Positions 48,836 through 57,917 of a stretch of DNA of 64,000 bases are shown here, piece after piece. Position 1 is the stretch's first letter. Each line of letters begins with the position of its first letter. Location: positions 1 through 64,000 of the forward strand of contig JBGPTF010000020.1 in assembly GCA_041490445.1 (NCBI GenBank), read 5' to 3'. The position numbers were made by a program, and so were the translations under genes. The stretch comes from JBGPTF01 sp041490445 (GTDB lineage: Bacteria; Acidobacteriota; Terriglobia; Acidiferrales; UBA7541). The notes beneath the pieces were generated by a model. The model was given only the letters and a program-made list of their open reading frames with translations, made no database searches and was not told the DNA's origin.

Positions 48836-50248
48836 CTATGAAATGTGCTCACCAACCAAGCTGTTCGGCCCGGTGCGCGTGATTCTTGCTTGCACATATT
48901 CTCCCAGAAGACTTTCACGCGGTGAAGTGAAATTTACGATCCTGTTGCAAGACGTGCGACCCGCCCACTGCCCGCGCGAGAGGTGACGCCCATCCACCAG
49001 CACTTCAAAGATGCGGCCCGTGAGAGATTCGTTGCGCGCAATCTGAATCTGCCGCTGGCGTTCCTGAACCAGGGCGAGGCGGCGGCCCTTCTCCTCTTCC
49101 GGGATGGCGTCGGGCATGTCCTGCGCCGGCGTGTTGGGCCGCGGGGAGTACTTGAACGAAAACGCGCCGTCATACCGGACTTCCTCGAGCAACGCCATCG
49201 TCTCCGCGAAATCCGCCTCCGTCTCTCCCGGAAAACCTACGATGATATCCGTCGTGATACTGATGGGGCGGCTGGCGGCGCGAATCCAGGCGATTCTTTG
49301 CAGGTACTCTTCGCGCGAATAGGTGCGGCGCATGGCGCGAAGGACGCGCGTCGAGCCCGACTGCACCGGCAAATGGACGTGATCGCAAAGCTGAGGAATC
49401 GAATCAATCGCTTCCACGATTTCACGGTGGAAATCGTTCGGATGAGAGGTCGTGAAACGCACGCGGCGAATGCCCGAAACCTGCGCGACGGCCGCGAGCA
49501 GGTCCACAAAACGCATGCCTCGCGGAGTAGGGTCGCGGTAGGAATTCACGGTCTGCCCGAGCAGTTGAATCTCCGTGTAACCCATGTCCGCCAGCCGGCG
49601 AACATCGTCGAGAATGGCGGCGCTCGACCGGCTGCGTTCCGGCCCGCGCGTGTGCGGCACAACGCAGTAGGAGCACGCGTAATCGCAGCCCTCGATGATC
49701 GTGAGATAGGCGCGGAAGGGATTGTCGCGGCGCGTGATTTCGGTTTCAAACGTCTCGTCGGTATCCAGATCGAGGCCCATGACGCGGCGGCCGCCGGACT
49801 CAATTTCCGCAAGCAGCTCGGGCAAACGCCGGTAACTCGCCGAACCGCACACCAGGCTCACCCAGGGCGCGCGCTCGAAAATTTCCTCTCCCTCCTGCTG
49901 GGCGACGCAGCCGAGCACGCCGATGATCTTGCCGCTGCCCTTCGCGCCACGATACTCCCCGAGTCGCGAAAAAACTTTCTGCGCCGCTTTTTCGCGGATG
50001 CTGCACGTATTGTAAAAAACGACGTCCGCGGCGGAGGGATTCTCGACCGCCCGGTAGCCGCGCGCCATCAGGACGCCCGCCACCTTTTCCGAATCGTGCA
50101 CGTTCATCTGGCAGCCAAAGGTTTCGATGTAAAAAGACTTCCCCGCCCCGGCCGCATCTCCCGTCTGCGCCCGGGCGGTTGCCGGCGATGGCGCCCAGGT
50201 GAGCGCCCCGGCGAGCGAGTCAAGACGGACGTGAATTTCCTGAGACAT
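48836..50248 (-). CDS. miaB: tRNA-2-methylthio-N6-dimethylallyladenosine synthase
   Basis: 470 residues. MiaB adds a methylthio group to i6A37 of tRNAs reading UNN codons. The N-terminal UPF0004 domain begins FYIETFGCQMNVHDSEKVAG; the radical-SAM cysteines are in CDYACSYCVVPHTRGPERSR (CxxxCxxC); the C-terminal TRAM domain includes GQWAGRTSCNRIVNF. The N-terminus has ~25 extra residues compared with the core. It heads an operon with the BFN gene. Confidence 0.9.
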   Translation of the reverse strand: MSQEIHVRLDSLAGALTWAPSPATARAQTGDAAGAGKSFYIETFGCQMNVHDSEKVAGVLMARGYRAVENPSAADVVFYNTCSIREKAAQKVFSRLGEYRGAKGSGKIIGVLGCVAQQEGEEIFERAPWVSLVCGSASYRRLPELLAEIESGGRRVMGLDLDTDETFETEITRRDNPFRAYLTIIEGCDYACSYCVVPHTRGPERSRSSAAILDDVRRLADMGYTEIQLLGQTVNSYRDPTPRGMRFVDLLAAVAQVSGIRRVRFTTSHPNDFHREIVEAIDSIPQLCDHVHLPVQSGSTRVLRAMRRTYSREEYLQRIAWIRAASRPISITTDIIVGFPGETEADFAETMALLEEVRYDGAFSFKYSPRPNTPAQDMPDAIPEEEKGRRLALVQERQRQIQIARNESLTGRIFEVLVDGRHLSRGQWAGRTSCNRIVNFTSPRESLLGEYVQARITRTGPNSLVGEHIS

Positions 50249-50561
50249 TGGCGGAGCGCATAGTCTAGCACATCGCTTTGCGACCGCACGGCGTCCTCGC
50301 CGCCGGGTGCTGTCCTAATTTGGATTTTGGTGGTGGGAAGTGAATAACGCCTCGTCCTTCCCTCCATACTTGACCGTTCTAGTACTAAAGCGTATCCTTC
50401 AAAGCACAGGTATGGAGATCACCCGCTTTGGAGGCGCTATATTACTTGCTGCGTTGCGGCTCTCTGCGATAAGCGCAAGACTATCGTCATGGCGGCAGAC
50501 AAGATGATCGGTATGGTAGGAATGGAATCGGAAGGATAGAAAAATTGAAATTGAGTAATAC
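50249..50561. other. Intergenic, lower GC, no gene seen
   Basis: Start of a lower-GC patch that reaches to ~51.7 kb. No supported ORF. Probably a junction of acquired DNA. Confidence 0.35.
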
Positions 50562-50714
50562 CTATCGCTTTTTCCATGCTTTGCCCCAACGCGCCATGAC
50601 AGCTTTCCGGGCCGCTTTGCTTCGCTGCTCCGGGGTCATCTTAGCTGCTCTCGCAGGGCCACCCTTCAGACCGCCCTTCCGTCCGAGTGCTACTGCATGT
50701 GGATTCTTTGCCAC
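50562..50714 (-). CDS. 50-residue KGG-type basic protein
   Basis: From a GTG at 50714 the frame reads AKNPHAVALGRKGGLKGGPA then RAAKMTPEQRSKAARKAVMA and RWGKAWKKR, stop. The GRKGGxKGGxARA block followed by a LTPEQRSKAARKA helix is a widespread small-protein pattern often called KGG or histone-H1-like. It is strongly basic and likely binds nucleic acid. Too short and GTG-started, so easily missed. A plus-strand frame across it is a shadow. Confidence 0.6.
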   Translation of the reverse strand: MAKNPHAVALGRKGGLKGGPARAAKMTPEQRSKAARKAVMARWGKAWKKR

Positions 50715-50715
50715 G

Positions 50716-50835
50716 CCTGAACTCTATACCAGACCGCTCACCAAAGAGCAACAAGCAGCTGGCATTACAGACCACCTTTGGAGTTTAGAGGAAGTAGTTA
50801 CCCTTCTGGACAGAAGTGCTAGTATTGCAGCCTAA
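50716..50835 (+). pseudogene. Possible IS1-type transposase tail
   Basis: The frame TPELYTRPLTKEQQAAGITD followed by HLWSLEEVVTLLD resembles the C-terminal end seen on some IS1-family transposases (AGITDHxWxLEE). Only ~40 codons remain, beside the KGG gene in the low-GC patch. Confidence 0.35.
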
Positions 50836-50943
50836 AGTAACAAACCCCGATTCGTAGTCGGGGTGGTGGGCACTCGCCTGTGCTCTGAAACTAGCACGGG
50901 AGTATGCGCGTTCCAATCTAATTGTTTGGAACACACAGAAGAT

Positions 50944-51705
50944 ATGGCCCTACGAACAGAAGATAAAACTTGGGTTGCAGAGGAAATTCGTGCGGCCATC
51001 CACGAACACCTCAATCCACACGGATGGAGAAAGCTACAAGCATTTCTGCCCCTTGCAGGTCTACTGGGTGTTTTCATGGCGTTATTGGCGTTTGCTGGTG
51101 CGGGCTGGAAATATGCTTTTTCCAAAATCGAAGCTGAGGCTCAATTCCAAACACACACAACGGATACCCTCAACCGCACCGCAGAGAGAGTTACCCGCAT
51201 TGAAGGAACACTCGGTATTTTACAGGCACAAACTGCAGCTACAAAATACTCGACTATTCCGGTCAAGGAACTTAAGAGGCATCGTGATGAATTGTCAGAT
51301 GTCAGAAAAAACTTAGCGAGTCTCCCGCTAGACACCCCAAATTTGTGGCCTGCTAGCTTTCAGATCATTACCTTAGTTTCTAGGGCGACTTCTGATGTTG
51401 AAAAGATTGCAGAGCAACCAGAAGGTTCAATGGATAACGTGGTAAGTGATCCAATCGGGGGTATACGACCCGTGGAGAACAGTCGAATTGTTCTAAGAAA
51501 CTTAGTTCAAGGTGTGGTTTTCAAGAATTCGATTGTTCGCTTTGACCCTAGTGTTCGACTCGTTAACGATGTTTTCATAAACTGCGTATTCATATTTCCT
51601 GCCACACAAAATCCACCGAAACCACTTCAGGAGATCGGCAAAACGCTACTTACATCCGACTTGGCCAAAGTCACTATCAATTCTTTGCCCTATATGAATA
51701 ACTAA
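50944..51705 (+). CDS. One-helix membrane protein with coiled coil, unknown, low GC
   Basis: 253 residues, starting MALRTEDKTWVAEEIRAAIH. A membrane helix near 38-62 (AFLPLAGLLGVFMALLAFAGAGW) is followed by a coiled coil (TLNRTAERVTRIEGTLGILQAQ) and a C-terminal domain with hydrophobic strands (RIVLRNLVQGVVFKNSIVRF). Base composition is lower in GC than all neighbours, pointing to recent acquisition. The layout (cytoplasmic start, one helix, coiled coil, sensor-like end) fits an effector or sensor of a mobile defence or stress island, but no family is recognised. Confidence 0.55.
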   Translation: MALRTEDKTWVAEEIRAAIHEHLNPHGWRKLQAFLPLAGLLGVFMALLAFAGAGWKYAFSKIEAEAQFQTHTTDTLNRTAERVTRIEGTLGILQAQTAATKYSTIPVKELKRHRDELSDVRKNLASLPLDTPNLWPASFQIITLVSRATSDVEKIAEQPEGSMDNVVSDPIGGIRPVENSRIVLRNLVQGVVFKNSIVRFDPSVRLVNDVFINCVFIFPATQNPPKPLQEIGKTLLTSDLAKVTINSLPYMNN

Positions 51706-51757
51706 GCGCGCTTCTCCTTCCCACCGCCAAGAAAGGGCGGGGAAAAACGCAACAGCC

Positions 51758-51907
51758 TTAGCAGCTTGTTGAAAAAGGAGGTTTGCTTGTCATTATGAGC
51801 GAAGCGAAGAATCTCTCTTGTGCGAAAAGCCAAAGGAAAGAGGGGTTCTTCGTCGCCTTCGCATCCTCAGAATGACACCCGGGGGAGTATTTCAACAAAC
51901 TATTAGG
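51758..51907. mobile_element. MITE-like palindromic element, copy 2
   Basis: 150 bases with ends TTAGCAGCTTGTTGAAAAA and, inverted, CTAATAGTTTGTTGAAATA (14 of 19 match). Nested arms TGTCATTATGAGCGAAGCG and CTTCGCATCCTCAGAATGAC also pair, so the whole element folds back. There is no ORF. Its end matches the element at 39374. Confidence 0.65.
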
Positions 51908-52065
51908 ACACTACCCGCCGCCGAAAGAATGTGTCGAGAGAGTCAGCACGGAACGCGGAAACGCAGCGTGTTTGGTTTGACCGACCCTGGGGCGTGTGCT
52001 ACGGTAATTTTCGGAGTTTTTAGTGATTATTTGTAAGGGGGTTACCGATTTTCGTCCTCGCGTTC

Positions 52066-52737
52066 GTGGTTCTTGCCGGCCGGCTCGGTACACTCGTAGA
52101 GCAGACAGGCTGGGTTGCGCGAATCGTCCTGCTGTTCCTGCTATTCCTTTCGCTCTTCTCCTGGGCAATCATTTTTCAAAAATCCCGGTTATTCGGCCGG
52201 ATCGAGCCGCAAACCAAAAAGTTTCTTCAGATGTTCCGCGCCAGCCGGGATCTTCCCGATCCGCGAACGCTGAAGGCCGGGGCCGGCGGCTCCCCACTCG
52301 CCGCCGTATACGAAGCGGGCTATCGGGCGCTGCAATCGCAACTGACGGGCGGAAATCCACTCGGCGGAAAAGTGAAAAACGCCCGCGCGGTGGAGGTGGA
52401 GATGCATCTCGCCTCCGCGGAAGAGGTGCGCCGGTTAGAGAAATGGATGCCCTGGCTCGCGACCACGGGCTCGGTTTCCCCGTTCATCGGATTATTCGGA
52501 ACGGTGTGGGGCGTGATGGACGCGTTCGCGGGGCTCGGCGAAGCCGGCGCCACCACGCTGCGCGCCGTCGCTCCCGGTATCGCCGAGGCGCTGATTACGA
52601 CCGCCGCCGGATTGTTCGCGGCGATTCCGGCCGTGATCGCCTACAACCATTATTTGCAGGACATTCGAGGCGTTGCGACGCGCATGGACAACTTCGCCAT
52701 GGAATGCGCGTCGAGGATCGAGTCGTTGTACAACTAG
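52066..52737 (+). CDS. tolQ: TolQ/ExbB-type proton channel protein
   Basis: 223 residues from GTG. The first membrane helix is VARIVLLFLLFLSLFSWAII; helices 2 and 3 are in ATTGSVSPFIGLFGTVWGVM and ITTAAGLFAAIPAVIAYNHY, the MotA/TolQ/ExbB signature. TolQ with TolR uses the proton gradient to pull the outer membrane at division. The start is unsure: no ATG exists, GTG 52066 lacks a close ribosome site, and an ATT at 52048 with AAGGGGG upstream is an alternative. A MITE-like element separates it from tolR. Confidence 0.85.
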   Translation: MVLAGRLGTLVEQTGWVARIVLLFLLFLSLFSWAIIFQKSRLFGRIEPQTKKFLQMFRASRDLPDPRTLKAGAGGSPLAAVYEAGYRALQSQLTGGNPLGGKVKNARAVEVEMHLASAEEVRRLEKWMPWLATTGSVSPFIGLFGTVWGVMDAFAGLGEAGATTLRAVAPGIAEALITTAAGLFAAIPAVIAYNHYLQDIRGVATRMDNFAMECASRIESLYN

Positions 52738-52745
52738 TGTGGTGA

Positions 52746-52887
52746 GTTGCAAGTTTGGTGCAAAAATGCGCTGGGCTTCACGGGCTTCCCGACAAAAAGC
52801 GTCGGGACGCACAAGACGCGAAAGCCCACTGGAAGTGCAGCACTTGACGTCGGAGCTAAAGCTCCGACCCCCTAAAAAACATGCAAC
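52746..52887. mobile_element. MITE-like element in the tolQ-tolR spacer
   Basis: 142 bases with inverted ends GTTGCAAGTTT (52746-52756) and AAACATGCAAC (52877-52887), a perfect internal hairpin GTCGGAGC-taaa-GCTCCGAC (52849-52868) and a CGGGCTTCCCGAC/GTCGGGACGC arm. No ORF. It lies between two genes that normally abut. The hairpin could lower transcription of the downstream tol genes. Confidence 0.55.
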
Positions 52888-52922
52888 GGATCTCTGACTC
52901 GGGACACTAGCCGCCGCGCACC

Positions 52923-53345
<423 letters not shown>

Positions 53346-53346
53346 G

Positions 53347-54132
53347 ATGGCATTCGATCCAGCCAATCCGACCGCAGACAGCCTGAAAGGCCCGCTGGGC
53401 TACTCGGCGGCGCTGCACGTCCTGCTGCTGGTCAGCTTGCTGGTCTCGAGCGTGTACTCCCATCGAGGCGAATTGTGGGGCGGGGCTGGCGGAGGTTCGG
53501 TGACCATCGGCCTAGTCGGCAGCGTCCCCGGAATTCCCCTCCCCCGGCCGAACGCGGTGACGACCAGCCGCGTGGTGGACGAAACAAAAGGCCTGTACAC
53601 GTCCGAGCCAAAGAAGATCGTTCCGCCGGACGACGCTACAGCGCTGCAAAAGTTCGAACGCAACAAGCCGCCGCGATACGTCCAGCATCCCTCGAAGATT
53701 CTAGAGAATCCCGCTCCGCCTCCCCCCAACGCAGTTCCCTACGGCCAGGGAGGCGCGCCCGCGGTGCCCTACACCTCCTTCGCCATGGGCACCGGAACGC
53801 AGGGCGGAATGGACTTCTCGGGTGCAGGCGGAGGAAGCTTCGGCGCGCGTTTTCCGTGGTACGTCGAAGCGGTGCAGCGGCGCATCAGCAGCAACTGGTT
53901 GCAGTCCACTGTAGATCCGGCGGTCCGCTGGGCGCCGCGGATCATGATTACGTTCCAGATTCTGCGAGACGGCACGGTGACAAACATTCAAATTGTGCAA
54001 TCGAGCGCAAACGCTTCCGTGGACACCTCGGCGGTTCGCGCGATCCGCGATTCAAATCCGCTGAGCGCGTTGCCGGGCGAATACACCGGATCCAACGTGA
54101 GTGTCGAATTCTGGTTTGATTTCCGGCGCTAG
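53347..54132 (+). CDS. TonB/TolA-type protein of the tol operon
   Basis: 261 residues. An N-terminal membrane helix (AALHVLLLVSLLVSSVYS) is followed by a Pro-rich spacer (ENPAPPPPNAVPYGQGG) and a TonB C-terminal domain (RISSNWLQSTV, RIMITFQILRDGTVTNIQIVQ, STSAV-like AVRAIRDSNPLSALP). It takes the place TolA has in other operons, bridging TolQR to TolB-Pal across the periplasm. The long Lys/Ala helix of E. coli TolA is missing, so the span is short. Confidence 0.75.
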   Translation: MAFDPANPTADSLKGPLGYSAALHVLLLVSLLVSSVYSHRGELWGGAGGGSVTIGLVGSVPGIPLPRPNAVTTSRVVDETKGLYTSEPKKIVPPDDATALQKFERNKPPRYVQHPSKILENPAPPPPNAVPYGQGGAPAVPYTSFAMGTGTQGGMDFSGAGGGSFGARFPWYVEAVQRRISSNWLQSTVDPAVRWAPRIMITFQILRDGTVTNIQIVQSSANASVDTSAVRAIRDSNPLSALPGEYTGSNVSVEFWFDFRR

Positions 54133-54157
54133 CCGGCTTTATTCCGAAGAAGGCCAC

Positions 54158-55531
54158 ATGACCTGGGGGCCGATGAAAACGACAAAACGATTCGCAACGG
54201 CAGCGCTCACGTTTGCCGCGCTCCTGGTGTTCTGCTCTCCGAACGCCGCTGCGCAGGATTGGTTCAAGACCGGCACGGGGCTTGGCGTGGAGAAGGCGCG
54301 GGTTGCCTTTCCCGACTTCGTCGCACGCTCCGCCGACGCCCAACCACTCGCGAAGACATTTCACGACGTTGCCTGGAATGATCTGGACTATTCGGGGATT
54401 CTCGATCTGGTGAGCCCAAGCTTCTATCCTCAGCAAGCGCCCGGACAGCCGGCAGACCTGAAACCGGCGGATTGGAGCCAGGCGCCCGCGAACACCCACA
54501 TGGTTGCGTTCGGCAACGTGAGCGTCAACGGATCGGATCTGGCGATCTTCGCGTGGCTGTACGACGTGCGCAATCCCACCGCGCCGCCCGTGCTCGCCAA
54601 GGGCTACCATGGACAACCCACGGAAGCGGACGCCCGGCGAATCGCGCATCAATTCGCGGACGATATCGTGGCGCGGTTGAGCGGCGGCACGCCGGGAATC
54701 TCGAGTACCCAGATCGCTTTTGTCAGCACGCGCAGCGGAAACAAGGAAATTTGGGTGATGGACTACGACGGAGCGAACCAGCGGCAGATGTCTCACCTGC
54801 GCTCGATTTCGCTGACGCCGCGCTGGTCGCCTGACGCGACGCGCATCGCGTTCACCTGCTACGAACCGTATCGCAATGTTACGTCCGCGCAGATCTGCCT
54901 GCTGTCCATGCTGACAACAGGCATGATCTCGTTTCCGCGCTTCCGCGGGACCAACAGCTCTCCCGCGTGGTCACCCGACGGGGCGAAGATCGCTTTCATG
55001 TCGAGCGCGCAGGGCGACCCGGAGATTTTCCTTGCGGATGCGACCGGCGGCGGCCACCTGCACCGCCTCACGTTTGCCACCGGCGTGGATACGTCACCGG
55101 CATGGAATCCGAAGACCGGACAACAGATCGCTTTTGTCAGCGACCGCGGGGGCGAGCCACAGCTTTACCTGATGAATGCAGACGGATCGAGCGTCGAGAA
55201 ACTCGCCATGCCCGACATGGGCTATGTGATCGACCCCGCCTGGTCGCCGAATGGACAATTGCTGGCATTCAGCTGGCGGCGGCCCAGCGGAAATTATGAT
55301 ATCTACGTGATGGACATCGCGAGCCGGCAATTGGTCGAGCTGACGCGCGATGCCGGGCGCAACGAGCGCCCGACCTGGGCCCCGGATGGCCGGCATCTCG
55401 GATTCGAATCCACGCGCACGGGAACGCGGCAGATCTGGACGATGCTGGCCGATGGCAGCCAGCCACGCCAGCTCACGACCGAGGGACAGAGCGAGTCACC
55501 CAACTGGTCGCTGACGGAGCCGCCGCATTGA
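54158..55531 (+). CDS. tolB: Tol-Pal system beta-propeller TolB
   Basis: 457 residues from MTWGPMKTTKRF, with AAGAAGG five bases upstream. Signal peptide FAALLVFCSPNAAAQ. Domain 1 (~25-200, including RVAFPDFVAR) is followed by a six-bladed propeller with WD40-like repeats: IAFVSTRSGNKEIWVMDYDG, SLTPRWSPDATRIAFTCYEP, SPAWSPDGAKIAFMSSAQGDPEIF and later blades. It binds Pal and the TonB-type protein. Confidence 0.9.
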   Translation: MTWGPMKTTKRFATAALTFAALLVFCSPNAAAQDWFKTGTGLGVEKARVAFPDFVARSADAQPLAKTFHDVAWNDLDYSGILDLVSPSFYPQQAPGQPADLKPADWSQAPANTHMVAFGNVSVNGSDLAIFAWLYDVRNPTAPPVLAKGYHGQPTEADARRIAHQFADDIVARLSGGTPGISSTQIAFVSTRSGNKEIWVMDYDGANQRQMSHLRSISLTPRWSPDATRIAFTCYEPYRNVTSAQICLLSMLTTGMISFPRFRGTNSSPAWSPDGAKIAFMSSAQGDPEIFLADATGGGHLHRLTFATGVDTSPAWNPKTGQQIAFVSDRGGEPQLYLMNADGSSVEKLAMPDMGYVIDPAWSPNGQLLAFSWRRPSGNYDIYVMDIASRQLVELTRDAGRNERPTWAPDGRHLGFESTRTGTRQIWTMLADGSQPRQLTTEGQSESPNWSLTEPPH

Positions 55532-55646
55532 TGCGCCGCGCGGCACGAGTGTTTTGGGCCATTTGTCATCATTCAATGCTAGGATGCACATTCTCTCTCT
55601 TTCTGGAAAGCTCGCGCAGAGGAGAGCGCCGAAGGAGGCATTTCAC

Positions 55647-56402
55647 ATGTTGAGAGGTCGAGCCCGTCGTTTCAGCTTTATGTCGGTTCTGTTTGCCCTT
55701 GTCCTAGTTGTAGCGGGTTGCGCCAAGAAGCCTGCTGCTGCCCCGCCGACCGTGCCACCGCCGCCCCCGCCGGCACCGGCGCGGCCGACGGTGACCTTAA
55801 ACGCGTCGTCCACCTTCATTCACAATGGCGATAGCGTGACGTTGAACTGGTCGTCCACGAATGCCACCGAACTGAATCTGTCGCCGGACGTTGGCCGAGT
55901 TGCGCCGGAAGGCTCCACGTCGGTGAGCCCGAAGGAATCGACGACGTACAGCATCGCCGCCACCGGCCCGGGTGGCTCCGCGGATGCCAGCGTGCGCGTG
56001 ACTGTGGCGCCGCCGCCGCCTCCGCCACCGCCTCCCAAGCACGAAATCTCGATTGACGAACTGTTCCGCACGCACGTCTTCGACGCGTTTTTCGACTTCA
56101 ATAAGTCCGACATCCGCGCCGATGCCCGCGATGCCCTTTCGAAGACGGGGGAATTCCTGCGGCAGTATCCGCAGGTCCGCGTGACGATCGAAGGACACTG
56201 CGACGAACGCGGCTCGACCGAGTACAACCTGGGCCTCGGGGAGCGCCGAGCCCAGGCCACGAAGCAATTCCTGGTCTCCCTCGGCATCTCCGCCGATCGC
56301 CTCGACACCGTGAGCTACGGCAAAGAACGCCCCTTCTGCAGCGAGCACAATGAAGACTGCTGGCAGCAGAATCGCCGCGGGCACTTTGTCATGGCTCACT
56401 AG
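55647..56402 (+). CDS. pal: Peptidoglycan-associated lipoprotein Pal with an extra Ig-like domain
   Basis: 251 residues. Lipoprotein signal FALVLVVAGC. Instead of the usual short linker, residues ~45-125 form an Ig-like domain (TVTLNASSTFIHNGDSVTLNW, TTYSIAATGPGGSADASVRV) between two proline runs. The OmpA-like domain has FFDFNKSDIRADARDAL and TIEGHCDERGSTEYNLGLGERRA, with the Asp/Arg pair that binds diaminopimelate. The extra domain may lengthen Pal's reach to peptidoglycan. Confidence 0.9.
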   Translation: MLRGRARRFSFMSVLFALVLVVAGCAKKPAAAPPTVPPPPPPAPARPTVTLNASSTFIHNGDSVTLNWSSTNATELNLSPDVGRVAPEGSTSVSPKESTTYSIAATGPGGSADASVRVTVAPPPPPPPPPKHEISIDELFRTHVFDAFFDFNKSDIRADARDALSKTGEFLRQYPQVRVTIEGHCDERGSTEYNLGLGERRAQATKQFLVSLGISADRLDTVSYGKERPFCSEHNEDCWQQNRRGHFVMAH

Positions 56403-56477
56403 CCACCAGCCAACGGATGACGGAAGAGGATGCCTCGACGAATCGGGGCATCCTCCACTCCGCGAAGGAGGTTTCTC

Positions 56478-57359
56478 TTGCGTACACGATGGGTTTTTCT
56501 ATTTCTGGCGGCTGTACTGGGAGGCGCACTGGCCGGCTCCTTGCTCGCCCCGCAGCCGGCCGACGCTGTTTCGAGGGAGATTATTCAGCTCCAGCAGCAG
56601 GTGTCGCAGCTTTTGCAGGGACAGCAGGACCTGCGCAGCTCGATCGATGCGAACAACGCCGCGCTGAAAACACTACTCGAACAATCGCTCGATTCCGTCA
56701 GCAAGCTCAATACGACCATGGGGTCTCTGCAAAAAACCGTGCAGGACGTGCAGGCGAACTCCGGTTCGCGCATTGATTCCCTGACCACGCAAGTCCAGGG
56801 ACTGACCGACAATCTGCAGGACATCCAGGCGCGGGTCGGCAAGCTTTCCCAGCAGCTCACGGACGTGCAAGGTTTGCTGCAGAACATTGACGCGAAGCTC
56901 GCCGCCAGCGCCACGCCCGCGGGATCCACCGCGCCCGGCCCCGGCCAGCCGGTCGCCAGCGGCCCTCCGGTCTCGGCGGACACCCTCTACGAGAATGCCC
57001 GGCGGGATCTGGGCACGGGGAAATACGATCTTGCGCAGCAGGAATTCAGCGACTACTTGAGGAACTTCTCCGGCTCCGACCTCGCCTCCAACGCGCAGTT
57101 CTACCTCGGGGAGATCGCCTACGCCCAGGCAAATTACCAGGCCGCGATCGATGCGTACGACAAAGTGCTAACCAATTATCCGAAGAGTTTCAAGCTGGCC
57201 GCCGCGCAATTGAAAAAGGGTGAAGCCGAATTGCAACTGCACCAGAAAGCCAGCGCCCTGCGCGATTTTCGGGAGATCGTGCGACGGTTCCCCGGGACCG
57301 ACGAGGCCCGTCGGGCGCAGACACACGTCCGCGAACTCACGACCCCCCGCAACCAATAG
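56478..57359 (+). CDS. ybgF: Tol-Pal accessory protein CpoB/YbgF
   Basis: 293 residues from a TTG at 56478, fixed by AGGAGG six bases upstream; no ATG fits. Signal WVFLFLAAVLGGALAG. A coiled coil (~40-150; QLQQQVSQLLQGQQDLRSSI) leads to TPR repeats (DTLYENARRDLGTGKYDLAQQEF, YLGEIAYAQANYQAAIDAYDKVL). CpoB links Tol-Pal to cell-wall synthesis. It closes the tol-pal operon. Confidence 0.85.
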   Translation: MRTRWVFLFLAAVLGGALAGSLLAPQPADAVSREIIQLQQQVSQLLQGQQDLRSSIDANNAALKTLLEQSLDSVSKLNTTMGSLQKTVQDVQANSGSRIDSLTTQVQGLTDNLQDIQARVGKLSQQLTDVQGLLQNIDAKLAASATPAGSTAPGPGQPVASGPPVSADTLYENARRDLGTGKYDLAQQEFSDYLRNFSGSDLASNAQFYLGEIAYAQANYQAAIDAYDKVLTNYPKSFKLAAAQLKKGEAELQLHQKASALRDFREIVRRFPGTDEARRAQTHVRELTTPRNQ

Positions 57360-57464
57360 CCTCCGCGGATCCTTCTGCCGGATTGCAATTGCCAGCGCCC
57401 GGGGAGTTGCCTTCAGGTATACTGCGCCAAGCCGCGGGGTCTCCTGACGGCGTGCGAGGCGGAC

Positions 57465-57890
57465 ATGTCAGTCAACAAGGTGATCCTCATCGGGCGTCTG
57501 GGCCGCGATCCAGAGACGCGATACACTTCGAGTGGCCAGGCCGTCTGCAACTTCACTCTCGCTACCGATGAATCCTTCAAGGATCGCGCCGGGGAACGCC
57601 AGAAGCGCACCGAATGGCACCGCATCGTCATGTGGGGAAAGCTGGCGGAAATTTCCCAGCAATACCTGAAGAAAGGGACGATGATCTACATCGAAGGCCG
57701 CCTGCAGACCCGCCAGTGGGACGACCGCTCCGGCAATAAACGCACGACCACCGAAATTGTCGCCAACGTAATGCGCATGCTTTCGCCGCGCGGCGAGGCC
57801 CCTGCCGCCGTTCCTCCCGAGGCGGAGGCCCCGGCCCCAGAAGAAACCGCGCCGAGTCCGGAAATTTCGGACGAAGATATTCCTTTTTAG
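57465..57890 (+). CDS. ssb: Single-stranded DNA-binding protein
   Basis: 141 residues. OB fold: SVNKVILIGRLGRDPETRYT, EWHRIVMWGKLAEISQQYLK, GTMIYIEGRLQTRQWDD. The C-terminus is the acidic DEDIPF tip that docks repair and replication proteins. A TATACT box lies at 57418-57423. It has its own promoter after the tol operon. Confidence 0.95.
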   Translation: MSVNKVILIGRLGRDPETRYTSSGQAVCNFTLATDESFKDRAGERQKRTEWHRIVMWGKLAEISQQYLKKGTMIYIEGRLQTRQWDDRSGNKRTTTEIVANVMRMLSPRGEAPAAVPPEAEAPAPEETAPSPEISDEDIPF

Positions 57891-57917
57891 TTCCCTTCCC
57901 CGCTGCTTGATTTCAAA

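Noticed and set aside
48983..50263. 426-codon plus-strand frame
   Set aside because: Antisense to miaB, which has all its radical-SAM and TRAM motifs.
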